DNA from: Hysterangium stoloniferum
Lineage: Eukaryota > Basidiomycota > Agaricomycetes > Hysterangiales > Hysterangiaceae
Assembly (NCBI GenBank): GCA_015178975.1
Contig: WHVD01000090.1
Coordinates: forward strand, 124,001 to 188,000
Reading direction: 5' to 3'
Length of the DNA: 64,000 bases
Below, one piece after another: positions 44,892 through 55,606 of the stretch. Position 1 is the stretch's first letter. Every line of letters begins with the position of its first letter. The notes below the pieces were generated by a model. It was not told where the DNA came from, made no database searches, and was given only the letters and a program-made list of their open reading frames with translations. Position numbers and translations under genes: made by a program.

Positions 44892-45763
44892 TCAAAAACG
44901 AAGAAAAGAATCAACGACAACGCCAACCAACGCGGCGAACGCAAAAAACTTAGCAGGAAGGACGACCGCCTCTCTTTGCACTTCCGCGTTTTCCACGACG
45001 TGAACGCCGCCTTCCAGCCGGCCCAACGCGAGGTCCCTTCCGGATCATTATTCACGAGGCGCAACATGTCATCCGCGGCAATAGTCATCCAAGTAGCAGC
45101 AGCTTCAACTTCCAAAGCGCCGACCTCGAGACCGAGATGTACGATATCGAGGGCCAGCACTCTAGGGAAATCGACATGGACCTCGTGCCAGAGCCGAGCC
45201 GCGAAGCGTTGCAGGTTGAGACATCCCTGGCGGGCTTTGACGACTGCGAAGAGGTCGGGTGCGGAAGAGGGCTTGGGCGCATCACCGGCTAGGATATCCT
45301 GAACAATTTGGGATGTATCACTGACAGTAGGAGGGATATTCGGCCCTTCGTAACCAACATGTCAACATTTGAGGGTCGGTGACTGAAGCGCCACCCACTC
45401 ACCATTCCAAATATCCTTGGCCACGTCGCCTAATAGCGGCAAGGTATTCCACCCCACTTTCACATCCCTCACAACCCACTGCTCCCCCGCCTCACTAGCT
45501 TTTGCATCCTTCAAAAAGGTGACAAGCCTCTCCTGGACGCCTTCGTCACCTTCCTCTGCCAGCTTATAAACCCCATCCCACAGCGCCCAGAAGAAACTAT
45601 CAACGCCCGCCGTATCACGTCTATGTGTCGTATCGGTGTCGTTGGCGTTTGCTATGCATTGGAGTGAAAGAGCGATGGCAGTCGAGGTAAGTGATTCGAT
45701 GGGGATGGTAGAGTCGCTAAGGGCCGCCAGAATGCTTTCGACAACTTCAAGGGTCGTCGACAT
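44892..45763 (-). CDS. Fungal DUF3632-like protein (tentative)
   Basis: The ATG at 45761-45763 gives MSTTLEVVESILAALSD. Exon 1 runs to LGDVAKDIWNG with AL WDGVYKLAEEG and VQERLVTFLKDAK on the way. An intron of about 58 nt follows (GTGAGTGGG to GTTACGAAG on the reverse strand, about 45348-45405). Exon 2 encodes FAVVKARQGCLNLQRFAARL, EVEAAATWMTIAADDML and EGTSRWAGWKAAF. The pattern reminds me of the DUF3632 family, widespread in fungi and of unknown function. The C-terminus looks best in another frame (VENAEVQREAVVL, ending at 44892), suggesting a small indel or missed intron near 45000. Confidence 0.55.
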
Positions 45764-46580
45764 GTTGCGGAGAGTGTGGTGATGATGGTGGAAAGAGGGA
45801 GAGTTGTGAGAAGGTGGTCAAGTTGCGAGTGAGTTCTTTTATATGTGTAGAAGGCGCCAGGGGGGATACATGTGGTCCCAGCGTTTGGCAACGTATCGAT
45901 TTCAGGTATATGAGGCAAGCGAGAGCCCCTATAGGAACCTATAATTATAATTTACTTTACTGTCAACAATGACGATGGAGGAGCTAAAATGGTACATACG
46001 GACAGATAACCTCCCAAGTCGATTCAAAGACGGGTTTGAGGCATTCTAACAGATTTTGAGTACTCTAGTACTCCATTATCACTGAGACGTCATAAAAGAG
46101 GGCTAATTTGAAGTTTAGACTGAGAGAGACATGATAATGATGGTCGTGAAAGCATTGTAGACGCTTAGGTGAAAGAGACGCCTCTTCGGTCACTCTTATG
46201 TAATCGCTTTACTTCAGTTTGATGTTGACTTTATTTTTTCCTCTTTTCTTTTGTAGAGCCGCATGGAGGACGATGGGGAAAATAGGATAACCGTCCCAGT
46301 GTGTCGAGAAGACTTAACCTGTGGCCGACCATGTTATTAGTGCCTGCGAGTAACTAAAAAATAGGCCTCCGAAAAAACAGTCGTTTCAAGTGATATATCC
46401 AAATATAAGAACTATACAACCACTGATGTAGATATAAATAATCCTTGCAGCCCTTCGCTTTCAACGTGCTAAGTGTGTAGTATCAGCCCAAGACATTAGC
46501 TGGATAACCTGATTCTTCAATGTTACTTATTGTCGAGTGCATAGAATAACTATTTTCTGGGGTATATATAGCCGAAGCCC
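45764..46580. other. Intergenic, no gene seen
   Basis: It probably holds the promoter of the reverse-strand gene ending at 45763. No repeat or reading frame is supported. Confidence 0.5.
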
Positions 46581-46581
46581 T

Positions 46582-47826
46582 TCAGTCCTGGGGTTCGCCT
46601 TGTGCAGCCATCGGCCGATCTACCAAGGGTGTCGCAATTCTCGACAGAGGCTCGCTCATCTCTTCACGACAGTAATCCACGTAAGGCTGGAAGCCATACC
46701 TATCCGTACAATCTAAAACTGTCGAGAGTATTGAAGAAAGAGCGAAGATTCCTCCTCCTTGTCGGAGCGAATTGCACAGAGCTTCAGGATCTGACCTATG
46801 GTCAGGTAATGCACCGACGGCTCCCAGAACATCCCAGGTAAGTTTAAACCATATCTCCGTAGATGTAGGCTCCATAATCACGGGTGAGGAAAAAACACTC
46901 TCAGTGTAAACGAAGGATATACCTTAGCACATCAAACATCAGTTTGACAATGCCGTCGCAAATCTCATGACTATTGGCAACCCATTCCCAATCGGACCAT
47001 TCCCTCAAATTTTTGATATCCCCTCGGAATCTAGAGTCCTGCCCTGCACATAAACTGAACAGCTCCACTTCATAGAGTATTCGGACCCTGTCGGGGTTTA
47101 ATTCAGCGGTGTATCTGCAACCATAAATTCTACGCGGGGATACTGGAATAAGTCGTACCTCTCACCACCACGGCGCTTCGCCAAATCCCACAGCATCGAA
47201 ACTTCATCGTTTGATAGCTGCCTCGTCCCCAAAAGCCTCTTAATTGTCATACATAGAATGTGAAAATGTATTGCCTCTTTCGAATCGGTGTACCCAGGTG
47301 TTTCGGGACTATATATGACGTGTCGTCCCGGCACAACACTGATATAAACGCGCAAGCCGCTTGATCTCCATGAATCTCCAGGGGGACCTTCATGAGCGCG
47401 TCAAACTCGGACTTGTTCGGGGGAATTGTTAGTTAAAGCGGACACATATGATTTGCAACGCTCGGTAGTGAGGCGGTAAGAGGCGGACTGCCAAGAGTCG
47501 ACCCGCCACGCGCTGTTAAGTGTCTCGAGTGCGCGCCGTTGAACAGCGGTAGAGTAGTAATCCCTGAAAGGGAAGAGAGAGGGGCAACAGTGATCAGGAA
47601 GTCGAGAGATTTCATGTATATCAATAACTTACTGCGTCATTTCCAGTGTATTTTGCAGCATCCGCGAGAGCTTTCGCCCACTTTTCATAAAAGATAGCGG
47701 CATGGTCTGCTTCTTGCCTAGCCAACGATACTGGAGCTGCAACCTCGCTTTATAATCGCCTGCTCTGTCACAGGTTGGTGGCTCATCTGTGTGGGCCATA
47801 GGCATCAGGGATATACAACTTTGCAT
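46582..47826 (-). CDS. Unrecognised spliced gene
   Basis: Several reverse-strand exons can be linked. About 47629-47826 includes HAAIFYEKWAKALADAAKYTG in one frame. 47152-47355 contains HFHILCMTIKRLLG and MLWDLAKRRGGER. After a 46-nt intron (GTACGAC to TTGCAG, about 47105-47150) the exon reads YTAELNPDRVRILYEVELFS and EWVANSHEICDGIVKLMFDVL (to about 46930). A last exon ends EMSEPLSRIATPL at 46582. No domain is recognised; the protein looks soluble and helical. Intron phase agreement supports a real gene, though the 5' join is uncertain. Confidence 0.5.
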
Positions 47827-47929
47827 ATTTAATTTAACAACATGTTCTTTATATTCCAGATGTCATGGATGGTATGATTAATCTCAATCCAATGCCTTAC
47901 AAAGGATTCAAACATTATTCTACATTTTG

Positions 47930-49200
47930 ATGGTACCTCCTGTTAGCTTAGTACCAAGTCATCTGGTACAACTATCACTTGTAGAAACTCACTTCCACAA
48001 AGGAATCTTACTCCTTATATATCTATTTGGCTCAGGCTGAACATATCCTCATCACACATTGCATACCCACAATTGAAACTGTCTTGGATATGCAAATTAT
48101 CAAGCTATTCACAATATATTCAATAGTGGTCTCCTCAAAGGTGCAACACTAACCTCTTTGATAGCCTTTTCTAAACGTGACTACTGCATTCTCAGGAAAC
48201 AGAGTAAAATACCTGTTACAAAGGAATGGGAGGAGGGAGTGGGCCATAGAGGAATGAGAAAGTTGGAAAAGTGTGGATATATTTATCAGGACCTAATCAT
48301 GTCACTTCATGTGGTGGATTCAGCTATGCTATGAATAAAGTAGATAACTACTCTAGCTTTACTTGGACAATCATACTTAAACTAAAAGGTGACACCTTTA
48401 CCCAACTTTAAATTTGGGAATGTGCTTGAGAAGTTGAGACTGGATTAAAAGTCAGAACATATACATAGAATAGATAGTGGGGAACTTAAAAGCCATGAAA
48501 TGTCAAATTGGCTAGCCTTGTGAGGGACAGACCACCAATATACTTCTCCCTACTTATGCAGCACATATCAGGCATGTGGAAAGAGTACAGTACACCTTGA
48601 TGGCAGAAGTAAGAACCATGCACAGGTTTGCCTGCATATCTATCGGACAAATGCTACCTCACCACTTCCCATCTGCATGTTAAGACAACTACCAAGTCCT
48701 AAAAAATAGAAAACTTGGGAACTGTGGTATGGCCAACCCCCAGATTATTCCTAGATGTGTGAAATTAGCTGTCAGTCATTTGTCTTAATTCAGAACAGAA
48801 TGAACCCTAAAATTTACGAATAGTCCATCAAATGCATTCTTGTTGCATATAATGGTAAATCAAAAACATACAGATGACCCAAAAACACGACAAATTTGTG
48901 GTTCTAACCACATTTGATTCCTGGAGAGCCATGATGGACATCCACATCTCCTATGATAGAGCATAGTGTTGAGGCAAGTGATACCCCCAATTGAACCTAC
49001 CCCCCCTAATATATATTCCCCCTATCTGCCCACCGAGCTTCCCACTGATCCTTCTCCAATATTACCACAACACAAACCATCTCCTGTCCCAGTACCAATC
49101 AACGATCAACCCCCCATTGACTTTCAAAGTCCCACTACAGCTAGACAGCCAGTTTGACTGGAAGGGTAGCTCGAAGATTACATATGGACAGCTTCACTTG
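47930..49200 (+). pseudogene. Degraded Ty1/copia gag-pol remnant related to Copia-3
   Basis: The plus strand shows integrase pieces in several frames: RDYCILRKQSKIPVTKE, KLEKVW followed by SGPNHVTSCGG, NKVDNYSSFTWTI and EVETGLKVRTYT. Downstream are ILVAYNGKSKTYR-like capsid-linker and Pro-rich linker pieces. The order and wording follow Copia-3 (LEKVWVDLAGSNDV, IVDDYSS, EVETGLKIGTYR). Stops and indels are frequent, so this is an older insertion. No LTRs were found. Confidence 0.75.
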
Positions 49201-50200
49201 CTTACAGGCCCCCACCATCATCTTGCTGCATGGACATCGACAAACGATCCAGCAGGCTTCCCTGCTGGCCTAGGTCCATGACCTGTCAGCTTTGGTGATC
49301 ATTGATCTTGGGTTAAAGCCTCCCTCTCCTGACAGGTGTACCGCCCAACTGTATACTACCCACCATTGGGTCTCAAGATTCTCGGAATTTCAATGCATGC
49401 ATAGGATGGCACGAATTCATCACCTTATCACTCCCTTTGGCTCTCAGGCTCAGTAGTAGACTCCTAAACTTTAACTCTGGAAGGGTGAAATGGTAGGGGT
49501 AGCGGTATCCCCCTGATGACAGCTTTCGTCGGCTTGAAACCATTACAGTCAATTCCCCCTAGCCACCCTCTACCTTAGCTGACAAAGTTCAATCTTCGGA
49601 GACAAGTGATTGCGGCGAGTGATAAGGTGGTGGTCTGCCCAGCAGTGCTATGGTGGATGCTGGTGACCTTGCGTTGTCATGGTCACCTTGCTATTGTCGC
49701 TACGGATAATTACACTGTCTACTACATCATTTCCAAAGAATCACTTAGGATATTAGTATCAAAAATCTGTAAAGTTATAGGTATTTACTCCCTCTTTTAT
49801 TCTCCAGCGAGAATACTCCCATTCGTACTCACGGCCACAACTATCTTTCTGTATTTTGAAACTGGATGTGTATAGGGTGTGGATGCATATAGGGTAGTGC
49901 CTGGAGTCCGGCAGGTTTTCCAGTTGTAACAGTACCCTCCCTTTATGCCGAAGTCCCAAAGAGGCTCTAGAACTTGATAAGGTTTGTCAGTTACATGCAT
50001 GTGTCAGAAAGTCATGTCGGTTACATGTATGTGTCAAAGAGTCGTGTGATCTGGAAGGTAAGGTTCAGACACGATGAGCCTATATGAAAAATCGAAATAA
50101 TGAAATTTCTTCTTCTTTATTACTTTATTACCCCCATCATCAATGGGTCCCAAACCAACTCCTTGCAGAGCAATGCTGCTGGGTCCTCCACAGGCTCCCC
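49201..50200. other. No supported gene; gypsy LTR end at 49868-49925
   Basis: Unassigned sequence. At 49868-49925 the end of the gypsy LTR family is visible (GGAGTCCGGCAGGTTTTCCA then GTTGTAACA). It lacks the rest of the LTR. Confidence 0.45.
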
Positions 50201-50224
50201 ATATTGGGCTCCACTCACTGCTGC

Positions 50225-51380
50225 CCAGATCTTGGTGCAGTGGAATGAGCAGTGTTGACAAAGGGAGGAAGTGGAAAAGCAAGCCAAGGAGGCTGAGGAG
50301 AACTTGGACAGGGAGTCCCAGGCGGCACTGGTCATGGAAAAAGAGGCTGAGGAGGAAAGGAAAAGAGATGAGGAGGAAAGGAAAAGAGATGAGGAGGAAA
50401 GGAAAAGAGATGAGGAGGAAAGGAAAAGAGATGAGGAGGAGGAAAGAGAAAAGAGATGAGGAGGAAAGGAAAAGAGATGAGGAGGAAAGGAAAAGAGATG
50501 AGGAGGAAAGGAAAAGAGATGAGGAGGAAAGGAAAAGAGATGAGGAGGAAAGGAAAAGAGATGAAGAGAGGAGGAAAGGAAAAGAGATGAGGAGGAAAGG
50601 AAAAGAGATGAGGAGGAAAGGAAAAGAGATGAGGAGGAAAGGAAAAGAGATGAGGAGGAGGTGGCGTGGGTTGCTGTGGAGCATGCCAAGGCAGCTGCAG
50701 AGAAGGCCACAGTTGCCGTGGGAAAGGTAAGTCTCAGTGATCCACAAAGTTGAATCTACTGACTCTGCCTTTTTAGTGCAAAGTGGTAGAGGTTGAGTCA
50801 GAATCTGAGGGGGAGCTGGAGAGCCCCCAAAAGGTAAGTCTTGGGTCCATGGGGTATTCTGGGGACTAACCATGTCAACAGAAGGCAAGAAAAATAGTCC
50901 CTGTCTGCTTGGAAGTGAAGAATGACCTGCGGTGTTCCAGTTGCAATGACTGGAACACTGACTGCCATCGGAAGTCCAGGTGGGGACCAGGCTGTTGGCA
51001 ATGTGCACACCTCAAAGTAAGGTGCTCACTTGCTCATGAGCCCATAGGGTCCATGGCATGGGAAGTGGGTGGACTAGTGGAGAGGCCTGGGGCCTTGGAG
51101 GAGGTCTTGGTGCAGATAGCTGTGGGCATAGAGGCCCAGAATGAGTTGCTTGAGAAGAGCAACCAGTGCAGCAGGTCATGGCGAAAAAAATCTCCTGGGA
51201 CTCCACATGGAGTTCTTGCCCTTTTTGGCAAAGTATGGCAGTTATGTCTATGTTGAGCTGCAGGACAGGAGTTCCGAGGAGCCTGGTGAGGATGAGGACA
51301 GGGTTCCCAAGGAGGTGGAAGAACTCCTAAAAGAGCCTAAAGAAGTTCAGCAGAAACATAGCCCCATAAATGTAGATTGA
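50225..51380 (+). CDS. Coiled-coil plus Cys-cluster protein, frame-damaged
   Basis: Exon 1 (to about 50728) encodes WNEQ, a stop, then REEVEKQAKEAEENLD and a charged coiled coil built of the heptad EEERKRD. Introns at about 50729-50776 (GTAAGTCTC to TTTTTAG) and 50835-50880 (GTAAGTCTT to CAACAG) lead to an exon with a Cys pattern CSSCNDWNTDC, then CWQCAHLKVRC. A further segment is YVYVELQDRSSEEPGEDEDR. I recall similar proteins near retroelements in mushrooms, but this is unverified. The repeat tract changes frame within itself and the exon near 51180 has an indel, so a working protein is doubtful. Confidence 0.5.
50349..50662 (+). repeat. 21-bp tandem repeat (heptad EEERKRD)
   Basis: About 14 copies of GAGGAGGAAAGGAAAAGAGAT. 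Two irregular units (near 50437 and 50562) change the reading frame. Confidence 0.92.
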
Positions 51381-51559
51381 AAAATAATAAAGTTTAATAA
51401 TTTTTTTAAAATAAAAGGAAAACATGAAAAGCATAAAAGTCCATGGGAAGATCTGCTAGGACTTGAAGACATGTCAGAAACCTGTAAAAGCAAAGAGAGA
51501 CATAGGGTGACAGGGAAAAATGAAAATGAATCCAATGTAACATGGGGTCCATGGAGTGC

Positions 51560-52570
51560 GGTCAGAGAGAGGATAGTGGTCCAGGTTTGAGTGGGTAAGC
51601 TGTCTGAAAGTCAGTAACAATCTCCATGGCATTACTGAGTTCTATGGCCAAATCCATGGAGTCTCTTCATCAGTGCCCTCATAACCTGCCCACTTGACCA
51701 AGTAAAGCAGTTTACAAGTGCATCGACACTTATCTATTTTTAAATCTAAAATTTGTGAGATTTCAAACTCAGGTTCTCCATCAATAATGACTGGAGGGGG
51801 TGGAGATTGCATGCAATCTGGGATAGTGTTAGCAGTACAAGGTTCTAACATAGAAACATGAAATACCAGGTGTACTGTGTGCATGCTATCCGGAAGCCGT
51901 AGAGTCCATGAAACTGAACCTACTTGTGCTATTATTTCAAATGGACCTAAATATTTTTCAGTGAGTTTCTTTGATGGATGGGTAGTCCAGAAGAATTGAG
52001 CTTTGACAAAAACACAATCACCAATTTTGAAGTTGGGTGGTGGAATCCAGTTCTTGTCCACTGAACACTGATATTGCTCTTGGGCGGACATAATTGCAGC
52101 CCAGAGTTCCTTGTGGAGCTCGTGGAGGTCTGTGATGAACTCTTGAGCACAGGCAGAGACAAGATTCCATTCCGGGTATACTGTAATATTTGGATTGTAT
52201 CCTTTATTTGCAAAGAACGGAGAAACACCAGTAGTGGCTGAAGGTGCATTGTTGTAAGCAAATTCTGCAAGTGGTAACAAGGATTTCCAATTGTCCTGTT
52301 GATAGTTGGAATATACATGGAGGTATTGTTCCAATGTCTGATTGACACATTCAGTTTGTCCGTTGCCTTCTGGGTGATATCTGGATGTGAAGTGTAATTT
52401 CATGTCCAAGGATTTCCCAAGGGATCTAAAGAAGTGAGATACAAACTCTGATGGGGCAGAACTCTGTGCTTGGAAAATATATTGATAATGAAAGGTTCTG
52501 CTAACTGCATGGATGTGATGGTATCATGCATAGGGATGAATATACCTTGTTTTGAGAATCTGTCAACAAC
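51560..52570 (-). pseudogene. Ty3/gypsy integrase C-terminus with chromodomain
   Basis: From 52570 the reverse strand reads the integrase core: FSKQGIFIPMHDTIT, then after a frameshift EFVSHFFRSLGKSLDMKLHF, YHPEGNGQTECVNQTLEQYL, AYNNAPSATTGVSPFFANKG and the GPFEIIAQVG barrel segment. A chromodomain-like end follows (EFEISQILD, LLYLVKWAGYEGTDEETPW). A frameshift separates it from a final ELSNAMEIVTDFQTAYPLK. Chromodomain integrases (chromoviruses) target insertion to heterochromatin. RT and upstream parts are missing. Confidence 0.88.
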
Positions 52571-53441
52571 ACCATTTTAAACATCAGAACTGAGTCTCAA
52601 AGTAAATTAAGAGCCCTCCAGCACACATACTGATATGTATTATGAAGAATAGATGGAAAGTTATATCTATTTATGCTAGTCAAATGCATTTTTGAGGCCA
52701 TTTTGAGGTGTTCACGGCAGTCGCATGGAACTTTCCCATGGCCCATTTATATTGACTATTGTGGGCATTTGAAGTTCACAACTGACTCAGGCCATGTCTT
52801 CACAGTATGCACAAGACCTTAGCTGCGCCGAAAAGATGTTATTCCGGAGGATACGGGGCGGCCTGTTCAGTGTTTTCCATTATCGACATGAATTGACTGT
52901 GAGGAGCCTGTGGGGTAGAGCTAACTTTGGGCAGATAGACTCATAAAACAAGATGTGATACACACCTCAATCCAGGCCTTCTCATGACCATGCACACGAT
53001 GGTATGGCAATCACTATCCTACCGTGTTTTGAACTCCCCGCTCTCTTTTATTCCTATATAATGAGGCATTGACCAGGAGACTGTGAAGTGACATTGTGAT
53101 GGGAGTTGTCAATCCAACAACATAACGACCGTGACAGCAATCACCATTGTACGATCCAGTGACAATTATAACTCACCTCTGCATCTGATTACACAAGCGG
53201 GATATAAATGGGAAAAAGGGGAAGAAATCAATGCTAACAGAACGTATGCATGTTCAACAAAGATCGCCAGTGAACTCACCGACAACTCAGAATGGAAATT
53301 CTGCTATATAAAGGTTGTTTGTTTAAAAGGACCAGAATAACTCCTCATCTTCCCCCTCGAAAAATACAACATGAATGACTATGTATGAAGGACGGTCCAT
53401 ATGTCTTCTCCTGACAAAAATATCACAAGTAGAACATACGT
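52571..53441. other. Flank of the MITE, with a stray DUF6535 5'-end copy
   Basis: At about 52783-52840 the bases around ATGTCTTCACAGTATGC match the start codon region of the DUF6535 gene (55607). They encode MSSQYAQDLSCAE versus MSAQYSQDLTSAE, after which similarity stops. No other gene is supported; the frame at 53131-53340 is unrecognised. Confidence 0.5.
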
Positions 53442-53443
53442 TA

Positions 53444-55222
53444 CAGCTGTTCCGGATACATAGTGCGGAGTTTGAAAATCAATAAAAAAAATTCCGCTTT
53501 TGTCTCAAAAGTAAATTGCCTTGTAACTCCATAACAGGGAGGAAGTAAGATATATTACTTTGTATTAACCATATATATATATGGGGCAAGCTATTCCTAT
53601 ACTCAGAATTTCTTATTTCCTGTTATTTAACATTTGGACCTCTGTCAAAGAATCAGCTCCTCTGCCACAATTGAACACTTATGTAGGTTGAAACCCAGGG
53701 AGAATAATATGATGTATTATATATCAAAGTCTAAATGAGAATTGATGCTTATAAAGTATGGAATGTAGGGAACGGTGACACTTATATGCTGCATTAGTGT
53801 AGGTCTGGCCTTTCCCTACATTCTGTGCTGTATGGGCAACCATTCTTGTTTATACTTTTATTTATGATATACAATATTATTCTCCACAAGTTTCAAACCA
53901 AAAAAGTGTGTGATTGTCGCGGAAGAGCTGATTGTAATCCTGGTGCCCCCAGTCTTACACACGGACCCTTTAGTTTTACGTGATTACATAATCACCATGT
54001 TGTATGGTATAAGTAGCCGGGAAGTTTTCAGGACCTTAGATCTTACTGTACGCTGCACTTGCCTGTATCTTGTTCTGCTCTGGACAATACACTGTGGTCC
54101 TGTCAACTTGTGTGACTGCCAGGGATCCCAATTGACGACGGGATTACACTTTTTTTTTGACACCGGCCATTTGTTATTTCTCATCCAGCACTTCGTTGTG
54201 TTTGGCCCTCCAGACCCTTGGCTCTTTCGTTCCACTGGATCTCATTCATTCCTTCCAAAAGAAAGAAACTTCTTACCTTCCTGGTCAAACCTGATCTGCA
54301 TCACCACCGTTCACTCGTCAGACCGCTCGTTCACATTCCCTAGGGTTCCACACTCCCTTGTCCCGTACACACTCGCAACCTCGCGTATACGTGCCACTGC
54401 ACACCCTTGCAAGTGCTCCCCGTACATGCACATACATCCACGCCACTGCGCACCCTTGCACACTGCACACGTACGTGCGCACGCACACCCATCCACGCTG
54501 CCGCACACCCTTGCACACTGCACACATACGGGCACCCCCGCATGCCCCGCACCATAGTCGAGCACCTGCATTTTGGAGAAATGTTTTATGTGAATAATTG
54601 ATGATTAGAAGCCGTTATTTTGGACCCCCTTGTTTTTTTTGTTTGTTTTTTTTAGTGCCGTATCAATTTCCGTCGCTGCCGTGTGTTTTTTTGGTCGGGA
54701 TACAGACTCCACCACCTGAAGCTCCGCATTAACAGAGGAGGTCCAGCAGGGTTGAATCTGGGGTGGTGGGTTGGTTTTTGTGTGGGGAGGGGTGTAATCC
54801 TGGTGCCCCCAGTCTTACGCACGGACCCTTTAGTTTTACGTGATTACATAATCACCGTGTTGTATGGTATAAGTAGCCGGGAAGTTTTCAGGACCTTAGA
54901 TCTTACCGTACGCTGCACTTGCCTGTATCTTGTTCTGCTCTGGACAATACACCGTGGTCCTGTCAACTTGTGTGACCGCCAGTGATCCCAATTGACGATG
55001 GGATTACACTGATTCTTTAACAGAGGTCCAAATGTTAAATAACAGGAAATAAGAAATTCTGAGTCCAAGAATAGCTTGACCCATATATATATATATAGTG
55101 AATACAAAGTATTATATCTTACTTCCTCCCCATTGTGGAGTTACATGGCAATTTATTTTTGGGACCAAAGCGGAATTTTTTTATTGATTTTCAGACTCCG
55201 CACTACGTACCCGGAAAACCTG
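53444..55222. mobile_element. Hairpin Tc1/mariner-type MITE, split by TRIM-2
   Basis: The outer ends are CAGCTGTTCCGGATAC and GTACCCGGAAAACCTG, flanked by TA at 53442-53443 and 55223-55224. The inverted repeats are long (about 53444-53661 and the right arm up to 55222), including words such as TGTTAAATAACAGGAAATAA. Removing TRIM-2 and one CTGAT restores the right arm GAGCTGATTCTTT. The original MITE was about 700 bp, with a 270-bp loop and no coding capacity. Confidence 0.85.
53933..55008 (+). mobile_element. TRIM-2: 1076-bp non-autonomous LTR retrotransposon
   Basis: Two 216-bp LTRs (53933-54148, 54793-55008) run TGTAATCCTGG to GGGATTACA. The target duplication CTGAT is at 53928-53932 and 55009-55013. 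A polypurine run GGGGAGGGG abuts the 3' LTR. The 644-bp interior lacks gag or pol and contains a degenerate repeat of about 57 bp rich in CACACCCTTGCACACTG. Its start (TTTTTGACACCGGCC) resembles the leader of gypsy elements, so it is probably a gypsy derivative moved in trans. Confidence 0.9.
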
Positions 55223-55224
55223 TA

Positions 55225-55606
55225 ATAGCTGTTTTAAGAAGAGGTTAACGTAAATGGGCGTCTCCCAAGAAGTGCCACAATTCAACAGCGGTCTTCGCGA
55301 AGGCGGTTTACCTCAAGGAACGTGCGTTACAGACAGAATTGAGTACGGCTTGAGCCTCTTTTTTTTTGTTTGACCCAAGCTAGGGCACAGCAAAGTTTTC
55401 TGCAAAAAGTACAGCCTACAAGGCTACTGGCAAGGAACGCTGTCGCGGTAGAAATAGAAGAGGATAATAGATGCCAAATAACCTTTAGTCAACGCGCGCC
55501 ACTCGATGGCCAACGTTGATTCTCGTGCACGGCCTGATTTTGGGCGTTCATCCAAATGAAGCACATTTCCGTTCTTGCCGTTGGAATCCTCCAACCGATT
55601 CAGACC
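55225..55606. promoter_or_regulatory. Upstream region of the DUF6535-HEAT gene
   Basis: The 380 bp between the MITE and the ATG contain no gene. No definite TATA or CCAAT box was found. The MITE/TRIM nest sits directly upstream. Confidence 0.4.

Noticed and set aside
50034..51008. Long reverse-strand frames of S/F/L repeats opposite the 21-bp tract
   Set aside because: They are the antisense reading of the heptad repeat. Splice sites and the Cys pattern support the plus strand.
53131..53340. 69-codon plus-strand frame
   Set aside because: No family resemblance, no neighbouring exon and location in repeat flank; probably chance.
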